A stretch of 64,000 bases of DNA. Source: Doryteuthis pealeii. Its lineage: Eukaryota; Mollusca; Cephalopoda; Myopsida; Loliginidae. The stretch lies in the NCBI GenBank assembly GCA_023376005.1, contig CM042143.1, forward strand, positions 89,005,140-89,069,139, given 5' to 3'. The notes beneath the pieces were generated by a model. It was not told the origin of the DNA and ran no database searches. It worked only from the letters and a program-made list of their open reading frames with translations. Below, one piece after another: positions 9,721-21,149 of the stretch (the first letter of the stretch is position 1; each line of letters starts with the position of its first letter). A program made the translations under genes and the position numbers.

Positions 9721-10915
9721 GGACACAAACATCAAAGTTGATCTACCCAAATGGTACTATATTTAATATAGTAAGAATGGCTGTTTGTATTATTTAAAAA
9801 GATATTAATTCCTCGAGACTGCGAAATATGATATTAATCCGTGCCATAGTCTTGGAACTCTGTAAAATGAGTGATATAAAAAAAAACTGCCAATAGTAGT
9901 AAATGTAAGGAAAATGAAATTTACCCCCCTCATTAAAAACTAACTGTTGTAATATATGTATTCAAAAAAAAAAAATGGCCGAGACTAAAAACAAAGTGTT
10001 AAAGAAAAGAGATACGAAGATATTGTCGCTCGTTTTTGCGACAGCTGGTCAAATTGAACATGTTGGAAAATCCAATTTAAGGTATGTTGTAAATTTATTG
10101 ACGATTTTTCTGGACTTATGATGTTATATTTCCTAGCCCATGAATCTGATACTCTGCTAGTTACGAACAATACTAAGCAGATGTAAGCCAATATGGCAAA
10201 GTTTGAAGTTTTTACCGGTTCTAGACCGAATTTAAGTCGTATGCATATTTGGGACGACTTGTTTTGCTGTGTGCAAAATAAAAAGAAATTGGATCCTCGT
10301 TCTAAGGAGGGTATTTTTATCAAGTATGATAAACAAGGTGGGCGTTCCTGGAATAAATTTTTCCAGAGTTACCTGTTTGAACAGGATTATGTGATGCCGA
10401 ATGGGCAGGTTCAAATGACCAAAAAAAAGTATATCAGGATACTGTTTTAAATTATCGGACGAAAGCTCGAGCATTTCCTGAAATCTAAAAGAACAACCAG
10501 TGGTCTCTTTGTCAACATGTGAGGCCGAATTTGTTAATATGGCGGTAACAGTCCGCGAAGCCCTTTATTTACAAACATTAGTGTTAAAAACCCTGTAACT
10601 ATTTATGTGACAGTCAGTCGAGCATACTACTGGCAAAAACCCCATACACCAGAAAACAAAACATATTGATATAAAATATCAACTTATAAGGAATGAAATT
10701 AAAGAGGGGTAAGATTAACATTTCAGATCTGTTCACAGGATCGTTGAACAGGATAAAGCTGAATGATTTTAAAAGAGATATCATGGGGGGCCCAAAATTA
10801 AACTTAAGATTTTGCCCTGTCGGTTGGGCTGTAGAATAATCCGACTGTATTCATGCAGAGGGGTAAGACCCCCCCAAAATGAATGTCCTGGGCAATGACA
10901 TTAAACCTGTTCAAT
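9721..10915 (+). pseudogene. copia pol remnants, unit 1 (integrase, RNase H)
   Basis: Integrase core remnant (YVVNF.DDFSG-like) near 10080-10120, integrase C-terminal remnant ~10193-10440 (KKLDPRSKEGIF), and RNase H remnant ~10450-10905 (SLSTCEAEF). Reverse transcriptase is absent, and frameshifts and stops are frequent. It is followed by a long A tract (~10996-11038). Confidence 0.8.
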
Positions 10916-11002
10916 AAGTTACTAATTCATTAACTTGTATTAATTAAATGTATTGTACTGTAAAGTACCGTATTCGTTTGAACTAACAAAAACAAAACAA
11001 AG

Positions 11003-11041
<39 letters not shown>

Positions 11042-11316
11042 GCAAAAATACTAACTTTGGCCAGTAATGTTAGGAGTAGGAAAAATAAAAATAATAATAA
11101 TTAATATTTTTTTTTACAAAGTAAGCTTAGTAGAATATTAGATTAGTAATAGTATTTTTGCTTTACTACAAAAATGAAATTACAAATTTCTGAATGACTT
11201 TATTGTAAACATTCTCTGAATGAAATGATTTGTCGATTGTAATCGATTAAATTTCCTCAATGGAGGAATTTAATATTGTTGAATGGAATAGCCCCATTTA
11301 TATCAAAAAGGGGGCG

Positions 11317-11588
11317 TGTTGAATTATTTGGATATAAGGCATGGGGCAAATGGTCACTCCTAATATAGACTCGTTGACTACCACGTGACCAGAAGGATTT
11401 CTATTGTCAAATCACTGGCACTGCTGCTCTGCTTCCTGTATTAATAGAGATACCACTCGAGTTATTCATTGACATTTGGATTATCTCTGACGAAGGACTT
11501 ACAAGGAATACTTTAACACTGGATTCTTACTGGCTTGCTTACTTATTCATTACATCTGGAACGAAGGATGGCTGCCAGATACTCAACA
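11317..11588 (+). repeat. copia LTR2 (272 bp)
   Basis: TGTTG...CAACA, shared between units 1 and 2; preceded by aaaaagggggcg and followed by the PBS at 11589. Confidence 0.82.
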
Positions 11589-12766
11589 GGTTATGGAACC
11601 AGACGCGCACGGATCTTTTTCAATGGCAATGATGACAGCTTCGAAATTTGGGAAACTAAGTTCAATGGATACCTTCGAATCCTTCAACTGCATGATATAA
11701 TCAATGCACCATCTGACCACCCGGAGGACCCAGTTTTCGTAGATAAAAATGCTGCAATATCGCAGNAATTAATACAATGCTTGGATGATCGAAGTCTCTC
11801 ACTCGTAATGCGAGAAGCTCGTGATAATGGTAGAAAAGCAATGGAAATATTAAGGACCCACTATTTGTCAAAAGGCAAACCAAGAATTGTGGGATTGTAT
11901 CGACAACTAAGTTCGTTAAGTAGAAACGATTATGAATCAATTACTGATTACATAATCCAAACTGAGAGCATTGCTAGCTCATTAAGGGATGCCGGGGAGA
12001 TTGTAAGCGATGGATTGTTGATCGCTATGGTATTGAAGGGCCTGCCTTCAAATTTCAAACCCTTTGCAACAGTAATAACCCAAAGGGATAAGACTATGAC
12101 GTTTACGGAATTCAAAGTCAGTCTTCGTAGTTATGAGGAGACAGAAAGTATGTACTCTGGGAACCAAAAAATAGAACTATACAACTAAAGACCCAATTCA
12201 AAAAGGGTAAAATCAACCCTCGCTATGAGGACAGATCAACTAGATATACCAACTACCAAAATTATCAGGGAAGCAATTGGAAGGATACCAAGAAGTCGCC
12301 AACAAAAACAAATATTATTTGTTATGTTTGTCAGAAAAAGGGCCATATGTCCTATGATTGCAGGAATAGGAAAGACTTTTGTCAAAATGTTAAATATTCC
12401 CCCCAAAGAAAAAAGACATATTTCTTTTCTGCTGGATATGATTCTTTAGCACATAAAGAACATTTGCTCGTTGATTGCGGGGCCACTCAACATGTCATCA
12501 ACGATAAAACTAAATTTATCAGTTGGGACCCCAATTTTCAATCTGAGAATCACTTCGTGGAATTGGCTGATGGAAGTCAATCCACTGGCTTAGTGCAAGG
12601 ACGTGGTGACGCGCGTGTATATTTGAAAAATAGTAAAAGTCAAATTTGCGAAAGCATTTTGAAAGGGGTATTATATATCCCCACTTTTAAACAAAACATC
12701 TTTTCAGTGAGGGAAGCTACGGCTTCCGGGGCCCACATAATTTTGGACACAAAACATCAAAGTTGA
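11568..12766 (+). pseudogene. copia gag-protease, unit 2, frameshifted
   Basis: Open from the ATG in LTR2 to a one-base loss at about 12160 (tactctgggaacc versus tactctggggaacc in unit 3). The zinc-knuckle and protease part continues in another frame to 12766. An ambiguous base (11766) lies inside. Otherwise nearly identical to unit 3. Confidence 0.85.
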
Positions 12767-13935
12767 TCTACCCAAATGGTACTATATTTAATATAGTAAG
12801 AATGGGCTGTTTGTATTATTTAAAAAGATATTAATTCCTCCGAGACTGCGAAATATGATATTAATCCGTGCCATAGTCTTGGAACTCTGTAAAATGAGTG
12901 ATATCAAAAAAACTGCCAATAGTAGTAAATGTAAGGAAAATGAAATTTACCCCCCTCATTAAAAACTAACTGTTGTAATATATGTATTAAAAAAAAAAAA
13001 ATGGCCGAGACTAAAAACAAAGTGTTAAAGAAAAGAGATACGAAGATATTGTCGCTCGTTTTTGCGACAGCTGGTCAAATTGAACATGTTGGAAAATCCA
13101 ATTTAAGGTATGTTGTAAATTTATTGACGATTTTTCTGGACTTATGATGTTATATTTCCTAGCCCATGAATCTGATACTCTGCTAGTTACGAAACAATAC
13201 TAAGCAGATGTAAGCCAATATGGCAAAGTTTGAAGTTTTTACCGGTTCTAGACCGAATTTAAGTCGTATGCATATTTTTGGGACGACTTGTTTTGCTGTG
13301 TGCAAAATAAAAAGAAATTGGATCCTCGTTCTAAGGAGGGTATTTTTATCAAGTATGATAAACAAAGTGGGCGTTCCTGGAATAATATTTTCCAGAGTTA
13401 CCTGTTTGAACAGGATTATGTGATGCCGAATGGGCAGGTTCAAATGACCAAAAAAAGTATATCAGGATACTGTTTTAAATTATCGGACGAAAGCTCGAGC
13501 ATTTCCTGAAAATCTAAAAGAACAACCAGTGGTCTCTTTGTCAACATGTGAGGCCGAATTTGTTAATATGGCGGTAACAGTCCGCGAAGCCCTTTATTTA
13601 CAAACATTAGTGTTAAAAACCCTGTAACTATTTATTGTGACAGTCAGTCGAGCATACTACTGGCAAAAACCCCCTCATACACCAGAAAACAAAACATATT
13701 GATATAAAATATCAACTTATAAGGAATGAAATTAAAGAGGGGTAAGATTAACATTTCAGATCTGTTCACAGGATCGTTGAACAGGATAAAGCTGAATGAT
13801 TTTAAAAGAGATATCATGGGGGGCCCAAAATTAAACTTAAGATTTTGCCCTGTCGGTTTGGGCTGTAGAATAATCCGACTGTATTCATGCAGAGGGGTAA
13901 GACCCCCCAAAAATGAATGTCCTGGGCAATGACAT
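12767..13935 (+). pseudogene. copia pol remnants, unit 2
   Basis: Integrase core remnant ~13100-13210, integrase C-terminal remnant ~13220-13445, and RNase H remnant ~13450-13932, directly fused without a reverse transcriptase between them. The RNase H tail (SDLFTGSLNRIKL) is open in 13726-13932. A-tract at ~14033-14077. Confidence 0.82.
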
Positions 13936-14032
13936 TAAACCTGTTCAATAAGTTACTAATTCATTAACTTGTATTAATTAAATGTATTGTACTGTAAAGT
14001 ACCGTATTCGTTTGAACTAACAAAAACAAAAA

Positions 14033-14081
<49 letters not shown>

Positions 14082-14354
14082 CAAAAATACTAACTTTGGC
14101 CAGTAATGTTAGGAGTAGGAAAAAAAAATAATAATAATTAATATTTTTTTTTACAAAGTAAGCTTAGTAGAATATTAGATTAGTAATAGTATTTTTGCTT
14201 TTACTAAAAATGAAATTACAAATTTCTGAATGACTTTATTGTAAACATTCTCTGAATGAAATGATTTGTCGATTGTAATCGATTGTAAATTTCCTCAATG
14301 GAGGAATTTAATATTGTTGAATGGAATAGCCCCATTTATATCAAAAAGGGGGCG

Positions 14355-14624
14355 TGTTGAATTTTTGATATAAGGCATGGGGCAAATGGTCACTCCTAAT
14401 ATAGACTCGTTGACTACCACGTGACCGAAGGATTTCTATTGTCCAATCACTGGCACTGCTGCTGCTGCTTTTGCTGTATTAATAGACCACTCTGAGTTAT
14501 TTCATTGACATTTGGATTATCTCTGACGAAGGACTTACAAGGAATACGTTAACACTGGATTCTTACTGGCTTGCTTACTTATTCATTACATCTGGAACGA
14601 AGGATGGCTGCCAGATATTCAACA
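14355..14624 (+). repeat. copia LTR3 (270 bp)
   Basis: TGTTG...CAACA, shared between units 2 and 3. Confidence 0.82.
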
Positions 14625-15803
14625 GGTTATGGAACCAGACGCGCACGGATCTTTTTCAATGGCAATGATGACAGCTTCGAAATTTGGGAAACTAAGTTCA
14701 ATGGATACCTTCGAATCCTTCAACTGCATGATATAATCAATGCACCATCTGACCACCCGGAGGACCCAGTTTTCGTAGATAAAAATGCTGCAATATACGC
14801 AGAATTAATACAATGCTTGGATGATCGAAGTCTCTCACTCGTAATGCGAGAGGCTCGTGATAATGGTAGAAAAGCAATGGAAATATTAAGGACCCACTAT
14901 TTGTCAAAAGGCAAACCAAGAATTGTGGGATTGTATCGACAACTAAGTTCGTTAAGTAGAAACGATTATGAATCAATTACTGATTACATAATCCAAACTG
15001 AGAGCATTGCTAGCTCATTAAGGGATGCCGGGGAGATTGTAAGCGATGGATTGTTGATCGCTATGGTATTGAAGGGCCTGCCTTCAAATTTCAAACCCTT
15101 TGCAACAGTAATAACCCAAAGGGATAAGACTATGACGTTTACGGAATTCAAAGTCAGTCTTCGTAGTTATGAGGAGACAGAAAGTATGTACTCTGGGGAA
15201 CCAAAAAATAGAACTATACAACTAAAGACCCAATTCAAAAAGGGTAAAATCAACCCTCGCTATGAGGACAGATCAACTAGATATACCAACTACCAAAATT
15301 ATCAGGGAAGCAATTGGAAGGATACCAAGAAGTCGCCAACAAAAACAAATATTATTTGTTATGTTTGTCAGAAAAAGGGCCATATGTCCTATGATTGCAG
15401 GAATAGGAAAGACTTTTGTCAAAATGTTAAATATTCCCCCCAAAGAAAAAAGACATATTTCTTTTCTGCTGGATATGATTCTTTAGCACATAAAGAACAT
15501 TTGCTCGTTGATTGCGGGGCCACTCAACATGTCATCAACGATAAAACTAAATTTATCAGTTGGGACCCCAATTTTCAATCTGAGAATCACTTCGTGGAAT
15601 TGGCTGATGGAAGTCAATCCACTGGCTTAGTGCAAGGACGTGGTGACGCGCGTGTATATTTGAAAAATAGTAAAAGTCAAATTTGCGAAAGCATTTTGAA
15701 AGGGGTATTGTATATCCCCACTTTTAAACAAAACATCTTTTCAGTGAGGGCAGCTACGGCTTCCGGGGCCCACATAATTTTGGACACAAAACATCAAAGT
15801 TGA
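14604..15803 (+). CDS. copia Gag-protease polyprotein (unit 3, intact frame)
   Basis: A 399-residue frame with the layout of copia Gag plus protease. The N-terminal Gag segment carries FNGNDDSFEIWETKF near residues 17-31. The zinc knuckle C-x2-C-x4-H-x4-C is at about 252-265 (CYVCQKKGHMSYDC). The aspartic protease active site VDCGATQH has its catalytic Asp near 303, and an LYIPTFKQNIFSV segment follows. DCGA in place of DSGA is, from memory, usual in copia of aquatic animals. Gag forms the particle and the protease matures it. I chose the ATG at 14604, 20 bases before the LTR end, because Gag homology starts within about 20 codons; the frame stays open a further 11 codons upstream without an ATG. 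A stop after residue 399 separates it from damaged pol. It is the only unbroken one of the three units. Confidence 0.85.
   Translation: MAARYSTGYGTRRARIFFNGNDDSFEIWETKFNGYLRILQLHDIINAPSDHPEDPVFVDKNAAIYAELIQCLDDRSLSLVMREARDNGRKAMEILRTHYLSKGKPRIVGLYRQLSSLSRNDYESITDYIIQTESIASSLRDAGEIVSDGLLIAMVLKGLPSNFKPFATVITQRDKTMTFTEFKVSLRSYEETESMYSGEPKNRTIQLKTQFKKGKINPRYEDRSTRYTNYQNYQGSNWKDTKKSPTKTNIICYVCQKKGHMSYDCRNRKDFCQNVKYSPQRKKTYFFSAGYDSLAHKEHLLVDCGATQHVINDKTKFISWDPNFQSENHFVELADGSQSTGLVQGRGDARVYLKNSKSQICESILKGVLYIPTFKQNIFSVRAATASGAHIILDTKHQS
14625..14643 (+). other. Primer binding site, unit 3
   Basis: ggttatggaaccagacgcg directly follows the LTR. It resembles the copia site, which pairs with the anticodon region of initiator tRNA-Met (half-tRNA priming). 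The same site starts at 8577 and 11589. It lies inside the Gag reading frame. Confidence 0.7.
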
Positions 15804-16970
15804 TCTACCCAAATGGTACTATATTTAATATAGTAAGAATGGGCTGTTTGTATTATTTAAAAAGATATTAATTCCTCCGAGACTGCGAAATATGATATTA
15901 ATCCGTGCCATAGTCTTGGAACTCTGTAAAATGAGTGTGATATCAAAAAAACTGCCAATAGTAGTAAATGTAAGGAAAATGAAATTTACCCCCCTCATTA
16001 AAAACTAACTGTTGTAATATATGTATTAAAAAAAAAAAAATGGCCGAGACTAAAAACAAAGTGTTAAAGAAAAGAGATACGAAGATATTGTCGCTCGTTT
16101 TTGCGACAGCTGGTCAAATTGAACATGTTGGAAAATCCAATTTAAGGTATGTTGTAAATTTATTGACGATTTTTCTGGACTTATGATGTTATATTTCCTA
16201 GCCCATGAATCTGATACTCTGCTAGTTACGAAACAATACTAAGCAGATGTAAGCCAATATGGCAAAGTTTGAAGTTTTTACCGGTTCTAGACCGAATTTA
16301 AGTCGTATGCATATTTTTGGGACGACTTGTTTTGCTGTGTGCAAAATAAAAAGAAATTGGATCCTCGTTCTAAGGAGGGTATTTTTATCAAGTATGATAA
16401 ACAAAGTGGGCGTTCCTGGAATAATATTTTCCAGAGTTACCTGTTTGAACAGGATTATGTGATGCCGAATGGGCAGGTTCAAATGACCAAAAAAAAGTAT
16501 ATCAGGATACTGTTTTAAATTATCGGACGAAAGCTCGAGCATTTCCTGAAAATCTAAAAGAACAACCAGTGGTCTCTTTGTCAACATGTGAGGCCGAATT
16601 TGTTAATATGGCGGTAACAGTCCGCGAAGCCCTTTATTTACAAACATTAGTGTTAAAAACCCTGTAACTATTTATTGTGACAGTCAGTCGAGCATACTAC
16701 TGGCAAAAACCCCCTCATACACCAGAAAACAAAACATATTGATATAAAATATCAACTTATAAGGAATGAAATTAAAGAGGGGTAAGATTAACATTTCAGA
16801 TCTGTTCACAGGATCGTTGAACAGGATAAAGCTGAATGATTTTAAAAGAGATATCATGGGGGCCCAAAATTAAACTTAAGATTTTGCCCTGTCGGTTTGG
16901 GCTGTAGAATAATCCGACTGTATTCATGCAGAGGGGTAAGACCCCCCAAAAATGAATGTCCTGGGCAATG
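15804..16970 (+). pseudogene. copia pol remnants, unit 3
   Basis: Right after the Gag-protease stop comes a pre-integrase remnant (YPNGTIFNI, MGCLYYL), then the integrase core around 16060-16255 (RYVVNFIDDFSG), cut before the second catalytic Asp block. The integrase C-terminal part is at ~16259-16500 (KKLDPRSKEGIFIKYD). RNase H sequence follows at once (SISGYCFKL, VVSLSTCEAEF) to about 16970. Reverse transcriptase is completely absent, so the element cannot copy itself. Confidence 0.85.
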
Positions 16971-17074
16971 ACATTAAACCTGTTCAATAAGTTACTAATT
17001 CATTAACTTGTATTAATTAAATGTATTGTACTGTAAAGTACCGTATTCGTTTGAACTAACAAAAACAAAACAAA

Positions 17075-17120
<46 letters not shown>

Positions 17121-17391
17121 CAAAAATACTAACTTTGGCCAGTAATGTTAGGAGTAGGAAAAATAAAAATAATAATAATTAATATTTTTTTTTACAAAGT
17201 AAGCTTAGTAGAATATTAGATTAGTAATAGTATTTTGCTTTTACTAAAAATGAAATTACAAATTTCTGAATGACTTTATTGTAAACATTCTCTGAATGAA
17301 ATGATTTGTCGATTGTAATCGATTGTTTCCTCAATGGAGGAATTTAATATTGTTGAATGGAATAGCCCCATTTATATCAAAAAAGGGGGCG
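16971..17391 (+). mobile_element. copia 3' non-coding region and polypurine tract, unit 3
   Basis: Contains a long A tract (~17077-17116), A+T-rich spacer and the plus-strand primer tract aaaaagggggcg just before LTR4. The equivalent regions are 10916-11316 and 13936-14354. Confidence 0.75.
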
Positions 17392-17656
17392 TGTTGAATT
17401 TTTTGATATAAGGCATGGGGCAAATGGTCACTCCTAATATAGACTCTACACGTGACCGAAGGATTTCTATTGTCCAATCACTGGCACTGCTGCTGCTGCT
17501 TTGCTGTATTAATAGACATACCACTCTGAGTTATTCATTGACATTTGGATTATCTCTGACGAAGGACTTACAAGGAATACGTTAACACTGGATTCTTACT
17601 GGCTTGCTTACTTATTCATTACATCTGGAACGAAGGATGGCTGCCAGATATTCACA
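17392..17656 (+). repeat. copia LTR4 (265 bp), right end of the array
   Basis: TGTTG at 17392 and a terminal ttcaca (ttcaaca in the others) at 17656, after which homology ends. A few small deletions relative to LTR1-3. Confidence 0.8.
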
Positions 17657-17809
17657 ATTATAAGTGCTTGTGTGTCTGGGTGCACATACTGTGATGCAAT
17701 ACTGCATATGCAATCAAGTGCGAGTGTGTCTATTCTGTTAAGTTTACTCAGGAAATTAAATATTCTTATTATTACTTCGTGGTGAATTGTTTCTCGAATT
17801 TATTCTATA

Positions 17810-18213
17810 CTAGAAGTGGCTACCCAGTGTCGCTTAGGATAAAGGAGGGATAAAAGAGGTAGTCTCGCAGATCCATTATTGTTGAATTGCAAGTTGGATC
17901 TTCATAAAAAGCCTCATTAGAATCCCTATGTAAAAATGACCTTGCGTTGATCCAAACACTGGGAAAAGAAAAAAAAATAATGTCTCCTATTTAAAATACT
18001 AAATGCAAAAAAAAAAAAAAAAAAAATCCATGCTGTTATGATTTAAATTCTATTTTCTAACTATCTTATGAATATAAATCAAATCTTCATTATTTTTGCT
18101 CAAAAACCAAGATTTAATGATAGTGAATGTGTATATATATTTACTTTGTCATTAATTGTTTTATTTTCTTGGTTTCCTCCGGACATACATACATACTACC
18201 CTTTATATGTGTA
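17810..18213 (-). mobile_element. Helitron-like non-autonomous element 1
   Basis: Read on the minus strand it ends in a hairpin followed after 7 bases by CTAG, with T next outside; this is a Helitron 3' end. Its 5' end (..ACATATAAAGGG) is slightly shortened and abuts element 2 directly. No Rep/helicase coding. Confidence 0.6.
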
Positions 18214-18620
18214 CTAGCAGCGGCTACCTGGCGTTGCCTGGGTAGAGGGGGATTTTTTAAAAGTTAGTCCTGCAGATCCATTATTACTGAATCGTGAGTT
18301 GAATCCTCGTGGAATGCCCCATTTAAATCCCTATGTAAAAAAAAAAATAGACTCTGCATTGATCCAGCTACTTTGAAAAGAAATGTTAATGTCAACTATC
18401 TAAAATATTAAATGAAAAAAAAAATCCATGCTGTTATCATTTAAATTTTATTTTTTAATATCTTCACGAATATGAATCAAATCTCTAATATTTTTGCTAA
18501 AAAATCAAGCCCTGGTGATATTTAATGTGTATATATATTTACTTTGTCGTTAATTGTTTTATTTTCGACGTTTCCGCAGGACATACATATACACACAACT
18601 GCCCCTTATATATGTATAGA
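18214..18620 (-). mobile_element. Helitron-like non-autonomous element 2
   Basis: Minus strand: starts A|TCTATACATATATAAGGGG, ends with the hairpin ACCCAGGCAACGCCAGGT, then CTAG|T. Inserted between A and T with no target duplication, as Helitrons do. Arranged head-to-tail with element 1. Confidence 0.68.
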
Positions 18621-18639
18621 TAGATAGACACGGAATTTT

Positions 18640-19210
18640 CTTTTTACCGAAGACGTTTTGTTTGATTCATTCATTGATGGGTACTCAATTTTTTAAAACA
18701 CTTTTAAGCTCATTTTTAAAAAAATGTAAATCCATAGATGGGACCCTAACAGGTACTACCACTCCGGGTTAGGGTGGACCTGGAGTAATGGCAATAAAGG
18801 GGTACTTCACATTGCCCCAAAGCTCCAGAATTTGAACTTCATCATCAGAGTTTAACGTCATACCCAGGACACTAAGACCCTCAGCCATCGCCTTTTTAGC
18901 ATACATATGACAAAAAAGGGTTGGGGATTGCCACAAGGGCAATAGGGTTGGGACAATTATATAAGTGTTAGGGCTTGACGTGACCAGCCAATGATTAGAG
19001 GGGGCTTCTCTACCCGCCTGTCTAGCCTAAGTAAGGGCCAAAGTGGAGTGTTGCATGTCATGGACTGCTCAACCACCAGGGTTCCATCCTTAAGCACCAC
19101 GGTTCGCCATCCACGGTGAACAGGAAGCCCTATTGGTGTATGCGGGTCTTACCCCTCTGCAGAGGTGCACCCGGTGTATTCTAAGGCCTCAGCCGACAGG
19201 GCTGCTTCAC
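18640..19210 (-). mobile_element. R1 retroposon
   Basis: Carries the family landmarks: accgaagacgttttg, tagatgggaccctaacagg, gcatgtcatggactgctcaa, tctgcagaggtgcacc and cagccgacagggct. The A/C-rich tail side is shortened. Confidence 0.72.
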
Positions 19211-19307
19211 AGTGGGAAGGGCTGGAAGCAAACGTTACCTTCAAAAATAACTTCGATGAATTAGTGAATCCGTGTCTTTTAGTCAATTATCGCCCTATAC
19301 ATGAAAT

Positions 19308-19425
19308 AGTGCACGAGTAGGTATTTACTCGACCCGTTTACCACGGGTAGGATGTGACACAAGCTAATAAGTATGGAACATTCAGCGAGGATCGAACTCG
19401 TTATCTGGTAGTAATGGATGTACGT
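19308..19425 (-). mobile_element. tRNA SINE fragment, second OR-like family
   Basis: In reverse it has a box B-like cgagttcgatcctcgctg and a body ending in tgtgtcacatcctacccgtg. Related copies are at 26885-26985 and 27010-27110. Confidence 0.55.
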
Positions 19426-19439
19426 GTGTATATATATTC

Positions 19440-19715
19440 ACCAACCTCTCCGCACGAGCAGGATGTGACACAAGGCCAATTTCTTAAGCAGAGTTCAGCA
19501 GGTTTCAATTCAGAGTTTTCCTTCTCCTAGACTGGTTGTCTAACCAAGGTTAAAGAGCCCAGTTTGCCCTACTATTTACCTATAGCTGGAGTGAGATTAG
19601 GATTCATACCTTTCCCAAGGATATTAGCGCTAAGTGAAATGCAATTACCGCATCCAGGATTAGAACTCGGGGCGACGAGTCCATTTTCCATGGCTTTAAC
19701 CATTATACTACGCGA
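19440..19715 (-). mobile_element. OR-type tRNA SINE
   Basis: Nearly complete reverse copy: body ccgcacgagcaggatgtgac at the left, then gagcccagtttgccc, and the tRNA-like head complement (aaccattatactacgcg) at the right. Confidence 0.8.
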
Positions 19716-19739
19716 TTCCATAATGTACGTGTGTATACG

Positions 19740-20220
19740 TTGCCTTGTCCATTAATCTGTTTATTTAATGTTGTTGATGAGTTTAGGTAGTGAGTGATCG
19801 CGACTGTTAAAAATAAATTTTCCCTGTTGAATATTTTATTCATTGATATGATGACAAATCATTATTTGTTCTTTTTCAGACTGTCAAGTAATTGCTATCC
19901 ACACCCTCTTTTTAGGGTGGGGGCTATTTGCATTATAGCCCTTCACGACAGCAAGAGTGCTGACCACAATCAGAACATTAAACAATTTAAAACAGTCAGC
20001 GTCCATGTGACAATCACTGGTGATAATTTATGCGGCCAATAATTAAGACTGTTTACAATTTAATTCTACACCGTTTTTTCTTCTTCTCCGTCTCTTTTTC
20101 TTTTTAATTACTTACTCAATTATCTATTATTCATTAATCATTATTTTTTAATGACGTTTTGAATTAATTAGGAAACTCGACCACACTCCTGACAGGAAAT
20201 CAACCTCTGATGACGGAGGC
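19740..20220. other. A+T-rich segment, nothing recognised
   Basis: No repeat family, splice-bounded frame or RNA motif recognised. Confidence 0.5.
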
Positions 20221-20227
20221 ATTTGTT

Positions 20228-20850
20228 TTCATTTTGGTTTGGTTTAGTTGGTTGGATTTTACGACATGTCAACCCTTGTTGGGTTATTCTATGCCGATAA
20301 TGTTTTTGTTTTTGTTTTATGCTTGATAGGTATTCAAAAATTTTTTATACTCATTTTTAAAAACATTTTTTTCTATTTAACCCATAGATAGGACCCTAAC
20401 ATATACTACCACCCCGGGTCAGAGTTAACCTTGGAGTAATGGTGACGAAGGAATACTCCACTTTCCCCAGAACTTTAGAAATGGAACTTCACCATCAGAT
20501 AGAGTTTAATGTCATACCCAGGACAATAAGACCCTCAGACACCGCCTTCTAGCGCATATATGATAAAAAGGGCTTGTCATAAGGGAAATAGGGTTGGGAC
20601 AATTTTATAGGTGCTAGGGCTTGACCTGACCAGCTGATTGATCGGAGGGAGGCTCTCCGACGGCCCGTTTAGCCTAAGTAAGGGTTAAAGTGGAGTGTTG
20701 CATGTCATGGACTGCTCAGCCACTAGGGTTCCATCCTTAAGCATCAGGGGTCGCCATCCACATCCAACAGGTGGCCCCATTGGGGGGGGGGTCTTACCCC
20801 TCTTCAGAGGTGCAGTCAGAGTATTCTAAAACCTTAACAGACAGGGCTAG
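20228..20850 (-). mobile_element. R1 retroposon
   Basis: Near full length: ggtttggtttagttggttgg start, acatgtcaacccttgttggg, gggaccctaaca, caaagtggagtgttgcatg, and end acagacagggct. Confidence 0.75.
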
Positions 20851-21019
20851 TAGTGATTGGATCCCATTGGTAAAAAAAGGTCATCAACAGCAGATATGAT
20901 GTTATTATATAAACTTTTCAGTCCACTCTCGTAAATCGTAACATATTACCTTTAGGCACCCATTTTTGATCTCGATTAAGAAAGGATATGTTTTTCATTT
21001 ACAGCGTCAATATCCGGTT

Positions 21020-21062
21020 GTTTGTTAGGGGTTAGGGTTGGGGGTTAAGGTTAGGGATTAGT
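21020..21062 (+). repeat. TTAGGG-like minisatellite
   Basis: Degenerate ggttaggg repeats on the + strand, opposite in strand to the CCCTAA runs at 21545 and 21752. Confidence 0.6.
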
Positions 21063-21149
21063 TAGCTTGCTTGTGCGGAGGGGTTGGTAAATAAGAACAT
21101 GTCTGTCCTATCCACTCATGGAAATGGGGATCTGGCAATTCAGTAGTCA

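Larger units (their letters stand above)
8272..17656 (+). mobile_element. Tandem array of three copia LTR retrotransposons sharing four LTRs
   Basis: LTRs start at 8304, 11317, 14355 and 17392, so the spacing is 3013, 3038 and 3037 bp. The order is LTR-internal-LTR-internal-LTR-internal-LTR. Each internal region has a copia-type PBS (ggttatggaaccag), Gag, CCHC knuckle and protease, then integrase and RNase H remnants, but no reverse transcriptase. All units share the same deletions, so these predate the tandem amplification. The right end is an LTR terminus (..ttcaca at 17656). The left end is internal sequence (polypurine-tract region, 8272-8303) that stops abruptly against unrelated DNA. 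No flanking target-site duplication is evident. Confidence 0.88.

Noticed and set aside
10193..10474. Independent small genes in the pol region of each copia unit
   Set aside because: They are integrase and RNase H remnants or their antisense frames, repeated in all three units.
20205..20225. ctgatgacggaggc as a hammerhead core
   Set aside because: No GAAA and no stem III partner follow.
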